Origin: Saprospiraceae bacterium
GTDB lineage: Bacteria; Bacteroidota; Bacteroidia; Chitinophagales; Saprospiraceae
Reading direction: 5' to 3'
Assembly: GCA_013001595.1 (NCBI GenBank)
Contig: JABDMH010000056.1
Coordinates: forward strand, 230,138-294,137
DNA length: 64,000 bases
In this document: in pieces, positions 63,045 through 64,000 of the stretch
Numbering within the stretch: position 1 is the stretch's first letter
Layout: each line of letters begins with the position of its first letter
Translations under genes and position numbers: made by a program
Notes under the pieces: generated by a model
Told to the model about the DNA's origin: nothing
The model's database searches: none
Seen by the model: the letters and a program-made list of their open reading frames with translations, nothing else

Positions 63045-64000
63045 ATGATCAAAACAATCCTACAAACATTGATTAGTGTGCTCCTTGGCACCAGCAGTCT
63101 TGTAGCCCAAGTTCCAGTCACGGGGACGGTTATTGATAATGACGGCGAACTACTCATAGGCGTAAACATTCTTGAAGTCGGCACCAACAACGGTACTGTA
63201 TCTGACTTTGATGGATCTTACTCACTTACAGTTGCATCGGCAGATGTAAGTTTAGTCTTCTCTTATTCAGGCTATGGCACTCAATCGATCGATCTGAGAG
63301 GGCGTAATCTGATTGATGTTGTGTTGGAAGTTGGTGTCGAACTTGAGGAAATGGTCGTGACAGCCGCGGGCATTTCCCGGGAGAAGAAATCGCTGACTTA
63401 TGCGGTCCAGCATGCCGATATAGATGCGATGAAAGAAGCACGGCCACTTAATCTTGTGAATGGCTTGTCTGGTAATGTAGCCGGTATTTCCGTGACCAGG
63501 ACTGGTAGTGGAGTAGGTGCCGAGTCCAAAGTGCTGCTGAGGGGAAACCGCTCGATCGCTGGCAGCAGTCAGCCTCTATATGTGGTAGACGGCGGAATTA
63601 TGGGCGGCGGAATCGATAATCTGAGTCCCGATGATATCGAGTCTATTTCCGTGTTAAAGGGAGCCAACGCCGCTGCCTTGTATGGTAGCAGGGCGAATAA
63701 TGGGGCGATCGTTGTAACCACTAAAATGGGCAGAGGAAAGAAAGGTTATGCCATTGATTTAAATACATCCTATCTGGCAGCCAGCCCAATATACCTGAAT
63801 AGTTTTCAAAACGAATATGGCCAAGGTAGTGATGGTCAGTTTAGTGAACATGCTGCACGCTCCTGGGGCCCCAAATTGGATGGAAGTCAGAAACCACATT
63901 GGTCCAACGATCCGAACTGGCCAGCCACCACTTCTCCCTATAGTGCCAATGTAAATGGAAAAAAAAGTGACTTCTTTCAAACCGGGCATAATTTTGCCAC
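63045..64000 (+). CDS. SusC/RagA-type TonB-linked outer-membrane receptor (5' part)
   Basis: Open from ATG 63045 to the window end (318 codons seen). It starts with a signal peptide (MIKTILQTLISVLLGTSSLVAQ), a CarboxypepD_reg-like domain (VTGTVIDNDGELLIGVNILE, GTVSDFDGSYSL), a TonB-box-like EEMVVTAAGISREKKSL and the SusC plug: ARPLNLVNGLSGNVAGISVT, RGNRSIAGSSQPLYVVDG and SISVLKGANAAALYGSRANN. Such receptors import oligosaccharides with a SusD partner, expected just beyond the window. It is probably the head of a polysaccharide utilisation operon; the type of glycan is unknown. Confidence 0.93.
   Translation, partial: MIKTILQTLISVLLGTSSLVAQVPVTGTVIDNDGELLIGVNILEVGTNNGTVSDFDGSYSLTVASADVSLVFSYSGYGTQSIDLRGRNLIDVVLEVGVELEEMVVTAAGISREKKSLTYAVQHADIDAMKEARPLNLVNGLSGNVAGISVTRTGSGVGAESKVLLRGNRSIAGSSQPLYVVDGGIMGGGIDNLSPDDIESISVLKGANAAALYGSRANNGAIVVTTKMGRGKKGYAIDLNTSYLAASPIYLNSFQNEYGQGSDGQFSEHAARSWGPKLDGSQKPHWSNDPNWPATTSPYSANVNGKKSDFFQTGHNFA

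Overview
The window looks like a chromosome segment of a marine-type polysaccharide-degrading member of the Bacteroidota (Cytophagia- or Saprospiria-like; genus not resolved). The evidence is a SusC/RagA-type TonB-linked receptor and a second TonB-dependent barrel, both opening with a carboxypeptidase-like domain, a type IX secretion sorting tail on an esterase, many lipoprotein and Tat-type signals, AT-rich leaders without clear Shine-Dalgarno sequences, and Planctomycete-style DUF1501 and DUF1553/cytochrome genes of the kind shared by marine sugar degraders. No rRNA, tRNA or CRISPR array was recognised.

Layout. 1-15962 (+): a carbohydrate locus with an FG-GAP lipoprotein, an RraA-like aldolase, a split UxaA-type sugar-acid dehydratase, a large glycosidase-like protein, a GH95-like alpha-L-fucosidase, L-fuconate dehydratase, a Tat-exported FAD oxidoreductase next to a predicted flavinylated exported protein, a GH43/117-like propeller and a sulfatase. 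16129-19903 (-): the DUF1501/DUF1553 pair. 20567-25328 (-): thioredoxin, a Grx-Grx-thioredoxin reductase fusion, an AraC regulator and SelO. 25506-32904: a frameshifted S74 autochaperone protein, a FAD oxidoreductase and glycosyltransferase pair, a propeller/FG-GAP lipoprotein, an SbcD-like phosphoesterase and a CBS protein. 33338-41476: a frameshifted DUF1593 hydrolase, a GH106-like glycosidase, a FucP-like permease, and two exported enzymes (a SelA-like PLP enzyme and a DgoD-like dehydratase). 41811-52562: a TonB receptor, a metalloprotease, an alpha/beta hydrolase, an SGNH esterase and a ceramidase-like protein. 52893-62016 (-): small genes, a redoxin, an ADP-ribosylglycohydrolase-esterase fusion, a Gfo/Idh oxidoreductase, an amidohydrolase, a GH10 xylanase and a VOC protein. 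63045-64000 (+): the start of a SusC receptor cut by the window edge.

How the genes fit together. Sulfatase, fucosidase, rhamnosidase-like and xylanase enzymes would release sugars from sulfated, fucose-containing glycans. A FucP-like permease would import the sugar and L-fuconate dehydratase (all expected catalytic residues present) would act on the oxidised acid. The UxaA pair plus the RraA-like aldolase offer a second dehydration and cleavage route. Several oxidoreductases and dehydratases carry twin-arginine signals, which points to part of the sugar or sugar-acid chemistry taking place in the periplasm.

The non-coding DNA is also informative. Two families of short non-autonomous inverted-repeat elements are visible, one flanked by CTAG and one by TAA duplications, and both have members sitting exactly at stop codons. 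Other findings are a 95-bp run of three hairpins, a 3' remnant of the SbcD-like gene, and a truncated carboxymuconolactone decarboxylase start. Two genes carry frameshifts that could be decay or assembly error.
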